A DNA stretch of 64,000 bases from an uncultured Aquimarina sp. GTDB lineage: Bacteria; Bacteroidota; Bacteroidia; Flavobacteriales; Flavobacteriaceae. A program made the position numbers and the translations under genes. The stretch spans positions 1 to 64,000 of the forward strand of contig CANLEM010000004.1 of assembly GCA_947489685.1 (NCBI GenBank). Direction: 5' to 3'. This document shows positions 35,776-44,761 of this stretch, one piece after another. The notes under the pieces were generated by a model. The model was not told the origin of the DNA and made no database searches. It saw only the letters and a program-made list of their open reading frames with translations. The first letter of the stretch is position 1; every line of letters starts with the position of its first letter.

Positions 35776-37320
35776 TTACCGAACAAGAGTCTTAGCTTTT
35801 TCTTTAATAATTTCGGCTACTGGTCTTCCTTCAATATTACTTTCTAACCAGGATAGAATATCCAGATATAAAAAAGCTCTTTTTTCATACGGATGGTCTT
35901 CATACTTTTTTAATGTAGTGTGTAGTTTTCTAAACTCTTCTTTGATCTGATGCGGATAGATATCTCCTAAGTTTCTTAAAAACTTAATCATTTCTTTTTG
36001 CACTTCATACAAATCATCCATTTTTATTAAAAATCTATAGGTCTCTTTTAACTGACTTTCGAGATGATAATCCATTCCGGCTTCATAATGTGCTACCAAA
36101 CTTAGTACTCGCGAAAAACACATTAAATCCTCTCGCATTTTTAAAGCTTTGTTATTAATAATTTTTGTGAGATATTCAATACACTTTCTATGATTTGCCA
36201 TTCCAAAATATAAACAACCTATTTTGTAGTACAATACCATGATATGATGATCATCTATACGATTTTTAAAATTAGCTATCCCTTTAAGAATCTCATTAAC
36301 CAGATATTCTCCTTCTTCAAAAGTACCTTCAAGAAAATGAATATTTAGTTTATTATTATAGATAAATTGAAAAGAAAGTACCTCGATATTATCGTCCATA
36401 GGAAAAGTTTCTTTTGCGATAGTCTTTTCTAATGTATCTAAGGTAGTTTGCAATTGTGTCTTATCCTTAATTAAAAAAAGCGATTCTAATAAATAATGAT
36501 TACCCCTTAAGAAAAACACAGGGTTAAGACCTATCATTTTTGGGTGTTCGTAAAACAGATCCACCCATTTTTTTGAATACTTATAGCAGGATAAAAAATC
36601 TTGAATAATAAAGCTATACCACAAATGTGCTTTATACAGCCAAAGTTTTTCTCTAAAACCCAACATATTCCATTCATAGGATGGAAGCTTACCATGAAAA
36701 TAATTAGTAATTATATGGTGTTCTTTATCATTTCTTACGTAACCACTTTTTAGCATTAAACCATATAACTGTAGGGACAAATTAGAGAGCTTACTTGTTA
36801 ATACATTTTTCATGCTCAACATTTTCGCTTCTACGGTTAACTCATCGGCTCTGTTATTAATACTTCGGGTAATGTATTGCGTTTCTATAATTTTCTCTAG
36901 CTCAACAATTTCATAGGCTATATTATGCTCTTCGTTTTCTTTTGCTAACGCCTTAGCCTTATCAAGAATTTTTAAACTTTGCTTATACAAACCTTTATGA
37001 TACAGAATTGATGCAAAGTCTAATTGCTCTCTTATTTGAGATCGTATATTTTGATGAAGAGGACTTAGCCTAAGACTAATTAATATTTGCTTATACAAGT
37101 GGGCCTTCAGATTTGACAGTTGTTGTTTTTTAACAATTCCCTTTTTAACAATCAAATCTTCATCTAATACATCACTTTTATCAAGATGATTAAACAAAGC
37201 CAAAAATTTTGAATCTGTATTGACTCCTAATCGGCCTACATACACTTTAAATTGTCGTTTCTCTGATTTAGATAGCGACTTTAGTAAAACAAACAAAGGA
37301 TCTTTTTGATCATTAGTCAT
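35776..37320 (-). CDS. Helical-repeat (TPR-like) cytoplasmic protein, function unknown
   Basis: A 514-residue all-helical protein with no signal or TM. It opens with a conserved-looking block (LLKSLSKSEKRQFKVYVGRLG) and continues with helix pairs of TPR-like spacing, for example LYHKGLYKQSLKILDKAKAL and LYFGMANHRKCIEYLTKII. I know similar uncharacterised proteins in Flavobacteriia but not their role. It may be a scaffold. It stands alone, divergent from the leucine operon, with about 200 bases between. Confidence 0.75.
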   Translation of the reverse strand: MTNDQKDPLFVLLKSLSKSEKRQFKVYVGRLGVNTDSKFLALFNHLDKSDVLDEDLIVKKGIVKKQQLSNLKAHLYKQILISLRLSPLHQNIRSQIREQLDFASILYHKGLYKQSLKILDKAKALAKENEEHNIAYEIVELEKIIETQYITRSINNRADELTVEAKMLSMKNVLTSKLSNLSLQLYGLMLKSGYVRNDKEHHIITNYFHGKLPSYEWNMLGFREKLWLYKAHLWYSFIIQDFLSCYKYSKKWVDLFYEHPKMIGLNPVFFLRGNHYLLESLFLIKDKTQLQTTLDTLEKTIAKETFPMDDNIEVLSFQFIYNNKLNIHFLEGTFEEGEYLVNEILKGIANFKNRIDDHHIMVLYYKIGCLYFGMANHRKCIEYLTKIINNKALKMREDLMCFSRVLSLVAHYEAGMDYHLESQLKETYRFLIKMDDLYEVQKEMIKFLRNLGDIYPHQIKEEFRKLHTTLKKYEDHPYEKRAFLYLDILSWLESNIEGRPVAEIIKEKAKTLVR

Positions 37321-37526
37321 TGTAAGAATATATATTATAATTAACTGATTAAAAGAAAGTTAAGTTTTTTTAAAAACATTTTAGCATTGTAAAACATCAA
37401 TAAGAATACTCCCCTTTTGAATTCCCAAAATATAAATTCGTAAGAGATTAATGAAACATCTGTAGAGAATATTTCAAAAGATGTTGTTTTAAACGAAGCA
37501 CTAAATTCATAATTCGCGCAATTCTT

Positions 37527-38699
37527 ATGAGTGATAATAAAGTACAAATATTTGATACAACCCTAAGAGACGGTGAACAAGTCCCTGGGTGTAAGTTGAA
37601 CACAAAACAGAAATTGGTCATCGCTCGACAACTTGATTTACTAGGCGTTGATATTATAGAAGCAGGGTTTCCGGTTTCTAGTCCTGGAGATTTTACTTCG
37701 GTGAACGAAATAGCAAAAATAGTTAATAATGCCGTAGTATGCGGACTTACAAGAGCTGTAGAAAACGATATTAAAGTAGCGGCAGAAGCTCTTAAATATG
37801 CCAAGAGGCCCAGAATACATACTGGAATTGGGACTTCTGACTCCCATATAAAATATAAATTCAACACTACTCAAGATAAAGTTATAGAACGCGGTATTGC
37901 AGCGGTTAAATATGCCAAATCTTTTGTTGAAGATGTTGAATTTTATGCAGAAGATGCTGGTCGCACCGACAATGAGTTTTTAGCGCGAGTTTGTGAAGCT
38001 ATGATCAAAGCCGGGGCGACCGTTCTTAACATACCCGATACAACGGGATACTGTTTACCCGAAGAGTATGGTGCTAAAATCAAATATCTAAAAGAAAATG
38101 TGAAAGGAATTGACAATGTAACAATTTCTTGTCATTGTCATAACGATTTAGGATTAGCAACTGCCAATTCTATTGCAGGAGCTGTTCATGGAGCGAGGCA
38201 AATCGAATGTACGATTAATGGAATCGGTGAGCGCGCGGGAAATACTTCTTTAGAAGAAGTGGTTATGATCATGAAACAGCATCCTTACCTAAATTTAAAT
38301 ACCGATATTAATTCTAAATTATTATATGAAACCAGTCTTATGGTATCTGATCATATGGGTATGATGGTACAACCGAATAAAGCCATCGTAGGAGCTAACG
38401 CTTTTGCCCATAGTTCTGGGATTCATCAAGATGGAGTAATTAAAAATCGTGAAACATACGAAATTATCGATCCGGCTGAAGTTGGAGTTACTGAATCAGC
38501 CATTGTTCTCACAGCCCGAAGCGGTCGAGCGGCATTAGCCTATAGAGCGAAAAAGGTTGGGTATGAATTAACCAAACTTCAGCTGGACGATGTGTATAAA
38601 GAATTCCTAAACTTTGCGGATTGCAAAAAAGAGGTAGTGGATTCAGATATTCACATCATCATGAAAAACACTAACGTAACTGCTGCTATAGTAGCCTAA
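37527..38699 (+). CDS. leuA: 2-isopropylmalate synthase, short form lacking the regulatory domain
   Basis: A 390-residue enzyme of the DRE-TIM family. The signature [13 protein letters not shown] starts at residue 9, and the metal ligands are in [15 protein letters not shown] near 206. The [17 protein letters not shown] block near 234 and the [12 protein letters not shown] loop near 300 are intact. It condenses 2-oxoisovalerate with acetyl-CoA. The protein ends soon after the catalytic region and linker subdomains, so the roughly 130-residue C-terminal leucine-binding domain of long LeuA (about 520 residues) is missing. First gene of leuACDB. Confidence 0.92.
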   Translation: MSDNKVQIFDTTLRDGEQVPGCKLNTKQKLVIARQLDLLGVDIIEAGFPVSSPGDFTSVNEIAKIVNNAVVCGLTRAVENDIKVAAEALKYAKRPRIHTGIGTSDSHIKYKFNTTQDKVIERGIAAVKYAKSFVEDVEFYAEDAGRTDNEFLARVCEAMIKAGATVLNIPDTTGYCLPEEYGAKIKYLKENVKGIDNVTISCHCHNDLGLATANSIAGAVHGARQIECTINGIGERAGNTSLEEVVMIMKQHPYLNLNTDINSKLLYETSLMVSDHMGMMVQPNKAIVGANAFAHSSGIHQDGVIKNRETYEIIDPAEVGVTESAIVLTARSGRAALAYRAKKVGYELTKLQLDDVYKEFLNFADCKKEVVDSDIHIIMKNTNVTAAIVA

Positions 38700-38719
38700 C
38701 CATAAAACATCTTTATAAC

Positions 38720-38751
38720 AGACCTGTTAGATTTTTACATCTAACAGGTCT
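38720..38751. repeat. 13-bp perfect hairpin between leuA and leuC
   Basis: agacctgttagat (38720-38732) and atctaacaggtct (38739-38751) form a perfect stem with a six-base loop. On the operon strand it is followed by A-rich, not T-rich, sequence, so it is not a normal terminator. It could be an mRNA processing or stability element or one copy of a dispersed palindromic repeat. Confidence 0.7.
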
Positions 38752-38764
38752 AAAAAGTTAATTA

Positions 38765-40147
38765 ATGAAGAAAACCTTATTTGATAAAGTTTGGGATGCA
38801 CATGTAGTAAAGGAAGTGCAAAACGGTCCTCAGATATTATATATCGACAAGCATCTTATCCACGAAGTAACCAGTCCGCAAGCATTTGGAGAATTGGAAC
38901 AACGTGAAATTCCTGTTTTTAGACCTGATCAAATTGTTGCCACTGCAGATCATAATACACCGACTATAGATCAACATCTCCCGGTAAAGGATGATTTATC
39001 CAGAAATCAGCTAAGTCAATTAACCAAAAATTGCGAAAAAAATAATATTACTTTATATGGGCTAGGTCATCAATATAATGGCATCGTACACGTTATGGCT
39101 CCCGAGCTAGGTATTACACAACCCGGAATGACAATGGTTTGTGGAGATAGTCACACCTCTACTCATGGAGCATTTGGAACCATAGCTTTTGGAATAGGTA
39201 CCAGTCAGGTAGCTCAAGTATTTGCAAGTCAGTGTCTTTTGCTTCAAAAACCAAAAAGCCTTCGCGTGAGTGTAAATGGAGACCTAAAACCGGGGGTATT
39301 ACCCAAGGATGTAATCCTATATATTATCTCAAAATTAGGTACGAATGCAGGTACAGGGTATTTTTGCGAATATGCCGGTAACGTATTCGAAGAAATGTCT
39401 ATGGAAGGTAGAATGACCGTATGTAATATGAGCATCGAGATGGGTGCTCGAGGAGGTATGATAGCACCAGACGAAACTACTTTTGAGTATGTAAAAGGAA
39501 GAAAGTTTGCTCCCCAAGGAGAAGAATATGAAAAAAAGGTAGCTTATTGGAAAACTCTACCTACAGATGAAGGTGCCGTGTTTGATAAAGAGTATCATTT
39601 TGATGCTGCAGATATCGAACCTATGATCACCTATGGTACTAACCCAGGAATGGGAATAAAAATTTCGGAAAATATCCCAATTGAAAATAATGCATCGTTC
39701 GAAAAATCATTGGCATATATGAATTTTGAAAAAGGGCAATCATTAATTAATCAAAAAGTAAATTTTGTATTCATTGGCAGTTGTACCAATAGTAGAATAG
39801 AAGATTTTAGAGTTGCGGCTCATTTTGTCAAAGGAAAAAAGAAAGCCGATAATGTAACGGCATGGTTTGTTCCTGGTTCACAACAAGTAGCTCAGCAAAT
39901 TGTTGCCGAAGGCTTGAATGAAGTTTTTGAAGAAGCAGGTTTTAAACTGCGACAACCAGGTTGTTCTGCATGTCTTGCCATGAACGATGACAAAATACCC
40001 GAAGGTGAATATTGTGTATCAACTTCGAACAGAAATTTTGAAGGACGACAAGGACAAGGAGCAAGAACCATTTTGGCTAGCCCTCTGGTGGCTGCTGCAA
40101 CAGCAATCGAAGGAAAAATTATTGACATCACTAAACAATTGAACTAA
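38765..40147 (+). CDS. leuC: 3-isopropylmalate dehydratase large subunit
   Basis: A 460-residue aconitase-family protein. The three cluster-binding cysteines are in FIGSCTNSR near 345 and the [11 protein letters not shown] segment near 405. The substrate motif [11 protein letters not shown] near 130 is intact. With LeuD it isomerises 2-isopropylmalate to 3-isopropylmalate. The start codon lies 65 bases after leuA, past the hairpin, and leuD follows four bases after the stop. Confidence 0.96.
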   Translation: MKKTLFDKVWDAHVVKEVQNGPQILYIDKHLIHEVTSPQAFGELEQREIPVFRPDQIVATADHNTPTIDQHLPVKDDLSRNQLSQLTKNCEKNNITLYGLGHQYNGIVHVMAPELGITQPGMTMVCGDSHTSTHGAFGTIAFGIGTSQVAQVFASQCLLLQKPKSLRVSVNGDLKPGVLPKDVILYIISKLGTNAGTGYFCEYAGNVFEEMSMEGRMTVCNMSIEMGARGGMIAPDETTFEYVKGRKFAPQGEEYEKKVAYWKTLPTDEGAVFDKEYHFDAADIEPMITYGTNPGMGIKISENIPIENNASFEKSLAYMNFEKGQSLINQKVNFVFIGSCTNSRIEDFRVAAHFVKGKKKADNVTAWFVPGSQQVAQQIVAEGLNEVFEEAGFKLRQPGCSACLAMNDDKIPEGEYCVSTSNRNFEGRQGQGARTILASPLVAAATAIEGKIIDITKQLN

Positions 40148-40151
40148 TATC

Positions 40152-40739
40152 ATGGATAAGTTTACAAAGCTAACATCCTCGGCGATACCTTTATCTATTG
40201 AAAATGTAGATACTGATCAAATCATCCCAGCGCGTTTTTTAAAGGCGACTAGTCGTGATGGGTTTGGAGAAAATCTGTTTAAAGATTGGCGATTTAGGAA
40301 AGATGGTAGTATAAACCCTGAATTTATATTTAATAACCCAACATATCAAGGACGTATTCTTGTTGCTGGAGATAATTTTGGTTGTGGATCTAGTAGAGAG
40401 CATGCAGCATGGGCCATTCATGATTATGGTTTCAAGGTAGTTGTCTCAAGTTTTTTTGCGGATATTTTTAAAGGAAATGCTTTAAACAATGGAGTGCTAC
40501 CCGTGCAGGTTTCTCCAGAATATTTGCAAGAACTTTTTAAGGAAATAGAAAAAGATCCAAATACCGAAATTGAAGTAGATTTAGACACTCAAAAAATAGT
40601 TATTTTAAGTACTGGATCTTCTTCAGATTTTGAAATTAATAGTTACAAAAAAACATGCTTGATAAACGGCTATGACGATATTGATTTTTTGATTAGCAAT
40701 AAAGAAGCCATAGAAGTATTTGAAAGCAACAGAACATAA
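40152..40739 (+). CDS. leuD: 3-isopropylmalate dehydratase small subunit
   Basis: A 195-residue swivel-domain subunit. Motifs: [15 protein letters not shown] near residue 17 and [16 protein letters not shown] near 74. It partners with LeuC to complete the active site. Four bases separate it from leuC and 18 from leuB. Confidence 0.96.
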   Translation: MDKFTKLTSSAIPLSIENVDTDQIIPARFLKATSRDGFGENLFKDWRFRKDGSINPEFIFNNPTYQGRILVAGDNFGCGSSREHAAWAIHDYGFKVVVSSFFADIFKGNALNNGVLPVQVSPEYLQELFKEIEKDPNTEIEVDLDTQKIVILSTGSSSDFEINSYKKTCLINGYDDIDFLISNKEAIEVFESNRT

Positions 40740-40757
40740 AAAAACAGATTATAATCT

Positions 40758-41873
40758 ATGAAATTAGATATCGCAGTATTATCAGGAGATGGTATAGGAC
40801 CCGAAGTAACCGCTCAAGCCATTAAAGCTTTAGAAGCTGTATCTCACAGTTTTGATCATACTTTTTTATTTAAAGAAGCATTGGTCGGAGCTATTGCAAT
40901 TGACAAAACAGGGAACCCACTGCCTGACGACACTTTGGAGCTTTGTTCCAATACCGACGCCGTTTTATTTGGAGCCATCGGAGATCCAAAATATGACAAC
41001 AATCCAAGTGCTCCAGTTAGACCAGAGCAAGGGTTATTAAAACTAAGAAAAGAACTTGGACTCTACGCCAATATAAGACCCGTAAAAGCATATACCACGT
41101 TAATAGACAAGTCTCCTCTAAAGCCTGAGATTATAAGTGGTACGGATATTTCGATTTATAGAGAACTTACAGGCGGTATCTACTTTGGGAAAAAAGAATT
41201 AAGCGAAGATGGTACAGTCGCCTCAGACCTGTGTGAATATTCCAAGAAAGAAATAGAGCGTATCGCGCATCTGGCATTTCAATCTGCTCAAAAACGCAGA
41301 AAAAAACTTACTCTGGTTGATAAAGCCAATGTGTTAGAATCTTCTCGTCTTTGGAGAAAAGTAGTTACCGAAATCGCCAAAGAATATCAAGATGTATCTT
41401 TAGATTTCTTGTTTGTAGATAATGCCGCAATGCAAATGATACTAAACCCTAGTCAATTTGATGTGATTTTAACCGAAAATATGTTTGGTGATATTATTTC
41501 TGATGAGGCCAGCGTTATTGGTGGATCAATTGGTATGCTAGCTTCTGCATCTATTGGCGATACTTGCTGTATGTTTGAACCCATTCATGGTTCATATCCG
41601 CAAGCAACAGGTAAAGGAATTGCAAATCCTATTGCTGCCATATTATCTGCCGCCATGTTATTAGAACATTTTGATTTAATAGACGAAGCAAATGCAATTA
41701 AGGATGCCGTAGAAAAAGCCTTAGAGTTAAATCTTACTACTCCTGATTTGAATACAACCAACCCTTTGTCTACCGAAAAAGTAGGCGATTTTATTGCTGA
41801 TTATATTTTAAATCCTGAAGACTCGAATATCAATTTTGAAAATATCCATGTAGGACAATCTACGATTATCTAG
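40758..41873 (+). CDS. leuB: 3-isopropylmalate dehydrogenase
   Basis: A 371-residue NAD-dependent decarboxylating dehydrogenase. The motifs LSGDGIGPEVTAQA at the N-terminus, RPEQGLLKLRKELGLYANIRP near 93, the metal-binding ENMFGDIISDEASVIGG near 238 and the NAD-binding EPIHGSYPQATGKGIANP near 274 are intact. It makes 2-oxoisocaproate, the precursor of leucine. Last gene of the operon, followed by a terminator. Confidence 0.96.
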   Translation: MKLDIAVLSGDGIGPEVTAQAIKALEAVSHSFDHTFLFKEALVGAIAIDKTGNPLPDDTLELCSNTDAVLFGAIGDPKYDNNPSAPVRPEQGLLKLRKELGLYANIRPVKAYTTLIDKSPLKPEIISGTDISIYRELTGGIYFGKKELSEDGTVASDLCEYSKKEIERIAHLAFQSAQKRRKKLTLVDKANVLESSRLWRKVVTEIAKEYQDVSLDFLFVDNAAMQMILNPSQFDVILTENMFGDIISDEASVIGGSIGMLASASIGDTCCMFEPIHGSYPQATGKGIANPIAAILSAAMLLEHFDLIDEANAIKDAVEKALELNLTTPDLNTTNPLSTEKVGDFIADYILNPEDSNINFENIHVGQSTII

Positions 41874-41895
41874 TATAATCATATATTCTGTTTTA

Positions 41896-41930
41896 AAGAG
41901 GCTGTCTGAAAAGACAGTCTTTTTATTTTC
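41896..41930 (+). terminator. Rho-independent terminator of the leu operon
   Basis: A stem of about twelve pairs with two G-U pairs (core gctgtct / agacagt) around a gaaa tetraloop, followed by a T-run, directly after leuB. Confidence 0.85.
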
Positions 41931-42044
41931 CACATACCCTTAACAATTATTAAAACCACTCAAAAACAAAACTTTAACGCACACAATTCTTTTAAAGCTA
42001 GACGTTTATTCTTAATTTAGTAGAGCTTAAGAAAAAGAAGAAAT

Positions 42045-42764
42045 ATGTTATTTCCGAGAACTAATATAGAACAAAGATTAAATAAACTTCGAAATAAGGA
42101 ATTTGACCCTTCTACTTGGAGAGTTCAAATACAAAGAGTTTTTCGGGAAGATACAGATCATGAAGAAAGAATTCTACACAATCTCGATACATCATCTCAT
42201 GAGGTTACTAATAACTACGATTTTGATCTATTAGAAACTCAAAAGATATATCACCTTGATCAGATTAAAAAAATTTGTATTGATTATCGTTTACGCTTTC
42301 TAGATACTAAATATTTTAAAGGAAAATTACCTAAATCTGCTATAAGTGCAATCAAACAGTTAGAAAAAAAACACGATACAACCCTTAAAGGTTTTAAAAT
42401 TATCGCACCGTCTAAACTTTTTAAACTTGAGAATGCGGATGATCCCCTACTCTTTGCTCCAATAGGTAATGATTATTTTTATTTGATTCATAAATGGGGC
42501 AATGATTTACATCCACTACGTAAAATAATGATGTGGTTTTTTAAAAGTTTTGAAAATTTATTGGTTCTTACCTTTTTAGTGAGTCTTTTACTTACTTTTA
42601 TGGTTCCAAATGGTTTGTTTAGTAAAACCAGTAATACTTCTACATTTATCATGATCTTTTTCTTCATGTTTAAATCTGTAGCTGCTGTAGTACTTTTTTA
42701 TGGGTTTGCCCTAGGTAAAAACTTTAATACGGCTATTTGGAACAGTAAATATTTTAATGCTTAA
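42045..42764 (+). CDS. Two-TM membrane protein of unknown function
   Basis: A 239-residue protein: a soluble N-terminal region of about 165 residues with mixed helix and strand, then two TM helices (about 175-195 and 205-225). I do not recognise a family. The N-terminal part, with many charged residues and an LDQIKKICIDYRLRFLDTKYF stretch, is probably cytoplasmic. It heads a three-gene run with the DUF2007 protein and a small membrane protein, separated by nine and three bases, so these are likely one transcript. Confidence 0.7.
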   Translation: MLFPRTNIEQRLNKLRNKEFDPSTWRVQIQRVFREDTDHEERILHNLDTSSHEVTNNYDFDLLETQKIYHLDQIKKICIDYRLRFLDTKYFKGKLPKSAISAIKQLEKKHDTTLKGFKIIAPSKLFKLENADDPLLFAPIGNDYFYLIHKWGNDLHPLRKIMMWFFKSFENLLVLTFLVSLLLTFMVPNGLFSKTSNTSTFIMIFFFMFKSVAAVVLFYGFALGKNFNTAIWNSKYFNA

Positions 42765-42773
42765 TCATATTAT

Positions 42774-43001
42774 ATGTTTCCCGAAAGCGAATACGAAAGA
42801 GTATACACCGGCAGTTTAATCAATGTGCAATTCTTGCAAACATTACTTCAGGATAGTGGTATCAATTCTATTACCAGAGACGATATGAAATCTGGTATGC
42901 TTGCCGGTTTTGGTGGTGGTATCCCCGATCACATACAGCTTTTTGTAAAAAAGAATGATGTAGAAGAAGCTATTCCTATTATCGAAAAAAGTTTATCCTA
43001 G
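42774..43001 (+). CDS. DUF2007 (putative signal-transducing) protein
   Basis: A 75-residue protein with the DUF2007 pattern: YERVYTGSLINVQFLQTLLQ at the N-terminus, SGINSITRDD in the middle, and a beta-alpha C-terminus IQLFVKKNDVEEAIPIIEK. The family is small, ferredoxin-like in fold, and without proven function, although some members are called GlnB-like. The gene lies nine bases after the two-TM protein and three before the next gene. Confidence 0.8.
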   Translation: MFPESEYERVYTGSLINVQFLQTLLQDSGINSITRDDMKSGMLAGFGGGIPDHIQLFVKKNDVEEAIPIIEKSLS

Positions 43002-43004
43002 GCT

Positions 43005-43208
43005 ATGGAAGAAAATAAAGAGAATAACCCTCGTAGAACATGGGATTTGATGATCGGTATTGCACTGGTTATATTTGGAAGCTTAAGACTTTACAATCGT
43101 TTACAAAATGATCAGGAATGGAGTTTTAGAGCGATATTTACGATTTCACTTGTGCTCTATGGCGCTTTTTTAATTTTTCGACACTTTAAAAGTTCTTCAA
43201 AAAATTAA
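43005..43208 (+). CDS. Small two-TM membrane protein
   Basis: A 67-residue protein with two predicted TM helices (about 13-29 and 43-58) and a charged N-terminus. No family is recognised. The tight spacing after the DUF2007 gene supports it as real. Its last four bases overlap the 3' end of the convergent GMC gene. Confidence 0.65.
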   Translation: MEENKENNPRRTWDLMIGIALVIFGSLRLYNRLQNDQEWSFRAIFTISLVLYGAFLIFRHFKSSSKN

Positions 43209-44761
43209 TCTTTCTTTTTAGGAATTTTACTCATAGCATGCTCAGTTATAGCCGTAATTGATAAAGAGGGATTTACGCCAGGGTTAGCAGATATCATGGC
43301 ACCATCACATATATACATATTTTGGTATCCAAAAACCTGATTATTCTTATCAATAACTCCTTTTGTACTATCTGCACCCATAACTGCGCCACCCAAAATA
43401 TGAGCTGTAGATGGTATTCCTGCTAATGGTTCTAATCCAAAAACAGTTTCTTTTCCTTTAGCAATTGATGCATATTGTTTTGCCAGGTTTAAAGATTCGG
43501 GAATAAATGCCGATGGTTTTTTACCTTCGGCTACTGTAGTATTCATTTTACCCAAAGAATTTATTCTAAATTTTAATGTACTATCTAAGGTTTGCATAAA
43601 CAACAATACGGTTGTACTTTTTGCCCAATCTCTTGAAGTATATAGTTTAAGATAAGCCAAAGGATGTTTTATAAAACTTGTAACCATTTTGGCTATTCGG
43701 ACTATAGTATTTTTGCCATGCGTTAATGGTAAATGTGATAAACGCCAAAACCCAGAACCTTTTGCATACCTAACGATCTCTAGATGACTATTTTTATCAG
43801 TATTGAGGATGGATCCAATAGCCACTCCTTTGGACATATCCTTTTGTCCATCAAGATTAGTTACACTAATTAAACTCTCGTTGTTTGTTCTAATATCATA
43901 CCCCAAACGATCAGATAGTTTGGGTAATGATTTTTGTTTCAATTTTAATAACAATTTCACTGTCCCTAGTACACCACCAGAAAAAATAACTCCTTTTGTC
44001 TTTACAGACTTTTTGGTTTTGAAGACCTTTGTAGAAGACTTAAACTTCACTTCATACCCAACATTTGTCGGGATTACGTCATACACCTCTTGCTCTGCCA
44101 GAATCTCTGCTCCTAACCCTTGAGCCAAATAGAGATAGTTCTTATCCAATGTATTTTTTGCACCAATTCTACACCCGGTCATACATCCTCCGCAATAATT
44201 GCAACCAGTACGATCAGGACCTTTGCCATCAAAGTACGGATCCGAAACAGTTGTATTAGGTTTTCCAAAAAAGACCGCTACATCTGTAGCTTCGAACTTA
44301 TCTTCTATACCCATATTTTCGGCTAATTCCTCTAATATTCTATCACCATCAAAAAACTTTGGGTTTTTTTGAGCACCGAGCATATGAAGTGCAGTTTTAT
44401 AAAACGGAGTTAGTTCGGTTTGCCAATTGGCTAAATCACTCCAACTGCCAGAAGTAAAGAATTCTTTTTTAGGAACTGGTAATGTATTTGCATACACCAG
44501 AGAGCCTCCTCCTACGCCAGTACCCGAAATCACAACGACATGTTTAAAGAAAGACATTTTCATGATACCAAACCATCTAAAAAAAGGCATCCATAACCAT
44601 TTTTTGAGATTCCAGTTTGATTTTGGAAAATCCTTGGATTTATACCATTTTCCTTTTTCGATCACTAATACCTTGTATCCTTTTTCGGATAAACGTAGCG
44701 CACTTACAGATCCTCCAAAACCGCTACCGATAATTACATAATCGTATGTTTCTGTATTCAT
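43205..44761 (-). CDS. GMC-family FAD-dependent oxidoreductase with a Cys-rich motif
   Basis: A 518-residue flavoprotein. The Rossmann motif GSGFGGSVSALRLSEKGYKV is at residue 12, and the GMC marker GTGVGGGSLVYANTLP near 80. The C-terminal GGAVMGADSTKGVIDKNNQV and ANPGVNPSLSITAITEHA motifs are typical of cholesterol-oxidase-like members. Around residue 185 is a C-x2-C-x2-C-x3-C cluster (CNYCGGCMTGC), which looks like an iron-sulfur or metal site. It probably oxidises an alcohol on a lipid. The start overlaps the stop of the upstream desaturase-reductase gene by four bases, so the two are coupled. Confidence 0.87.
   Translation of the reverse strand: MNTETYDYVIIGSGFGGSVSALRLSEKGYKVLVIEKGKWYKSKDFPKSNWNLKKWLWMPFFRWFGIMKMSFFKHVVVISGTGVGGGSLVYANTLPVPKKEFFTSGSWSDLANWQTELTPFYKTALHMLGAQKNPKFFDGDRILEELAENMGIEDKFEATDVAVFFGKPNTTVSDPYFDGKGPDRTGCNYCGGCMTGCRIGAKNTLDKNYLYLAQGLGAEILAEQEVYDVIPTNVGYEVKFKSSTKVFKTKKSVKTKGVIFSGGVLGTVKLLLKLKQKSLPKLSDRLGYDIRTNNESLISVTNLDGQKDMSKGVAIGSILNTDKNSHLEIVRYAKGSGFWRLSHLPLTHGKNTIVRIAKMVTSFIKHPLAYLKLYTSRDWAKSTTVLLFMQTLDSTLKFRINSLGKMNTTVAEGKKPSAFIPESLNLAKQYASIAKGKETVFGLEPLAGIPSTAHILGGAVMGADSTKGVIDKNNQVFGYQNMYICDGAMISANPGVNPSLSITAITEHAMSKIPKKKD

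Noticed and set aside
37321..37526. Leucine leader peptide or T-box upstream of leuA
   Set aside because: No short frame rich in Leu codons and no antiterminator-like structure could be found.
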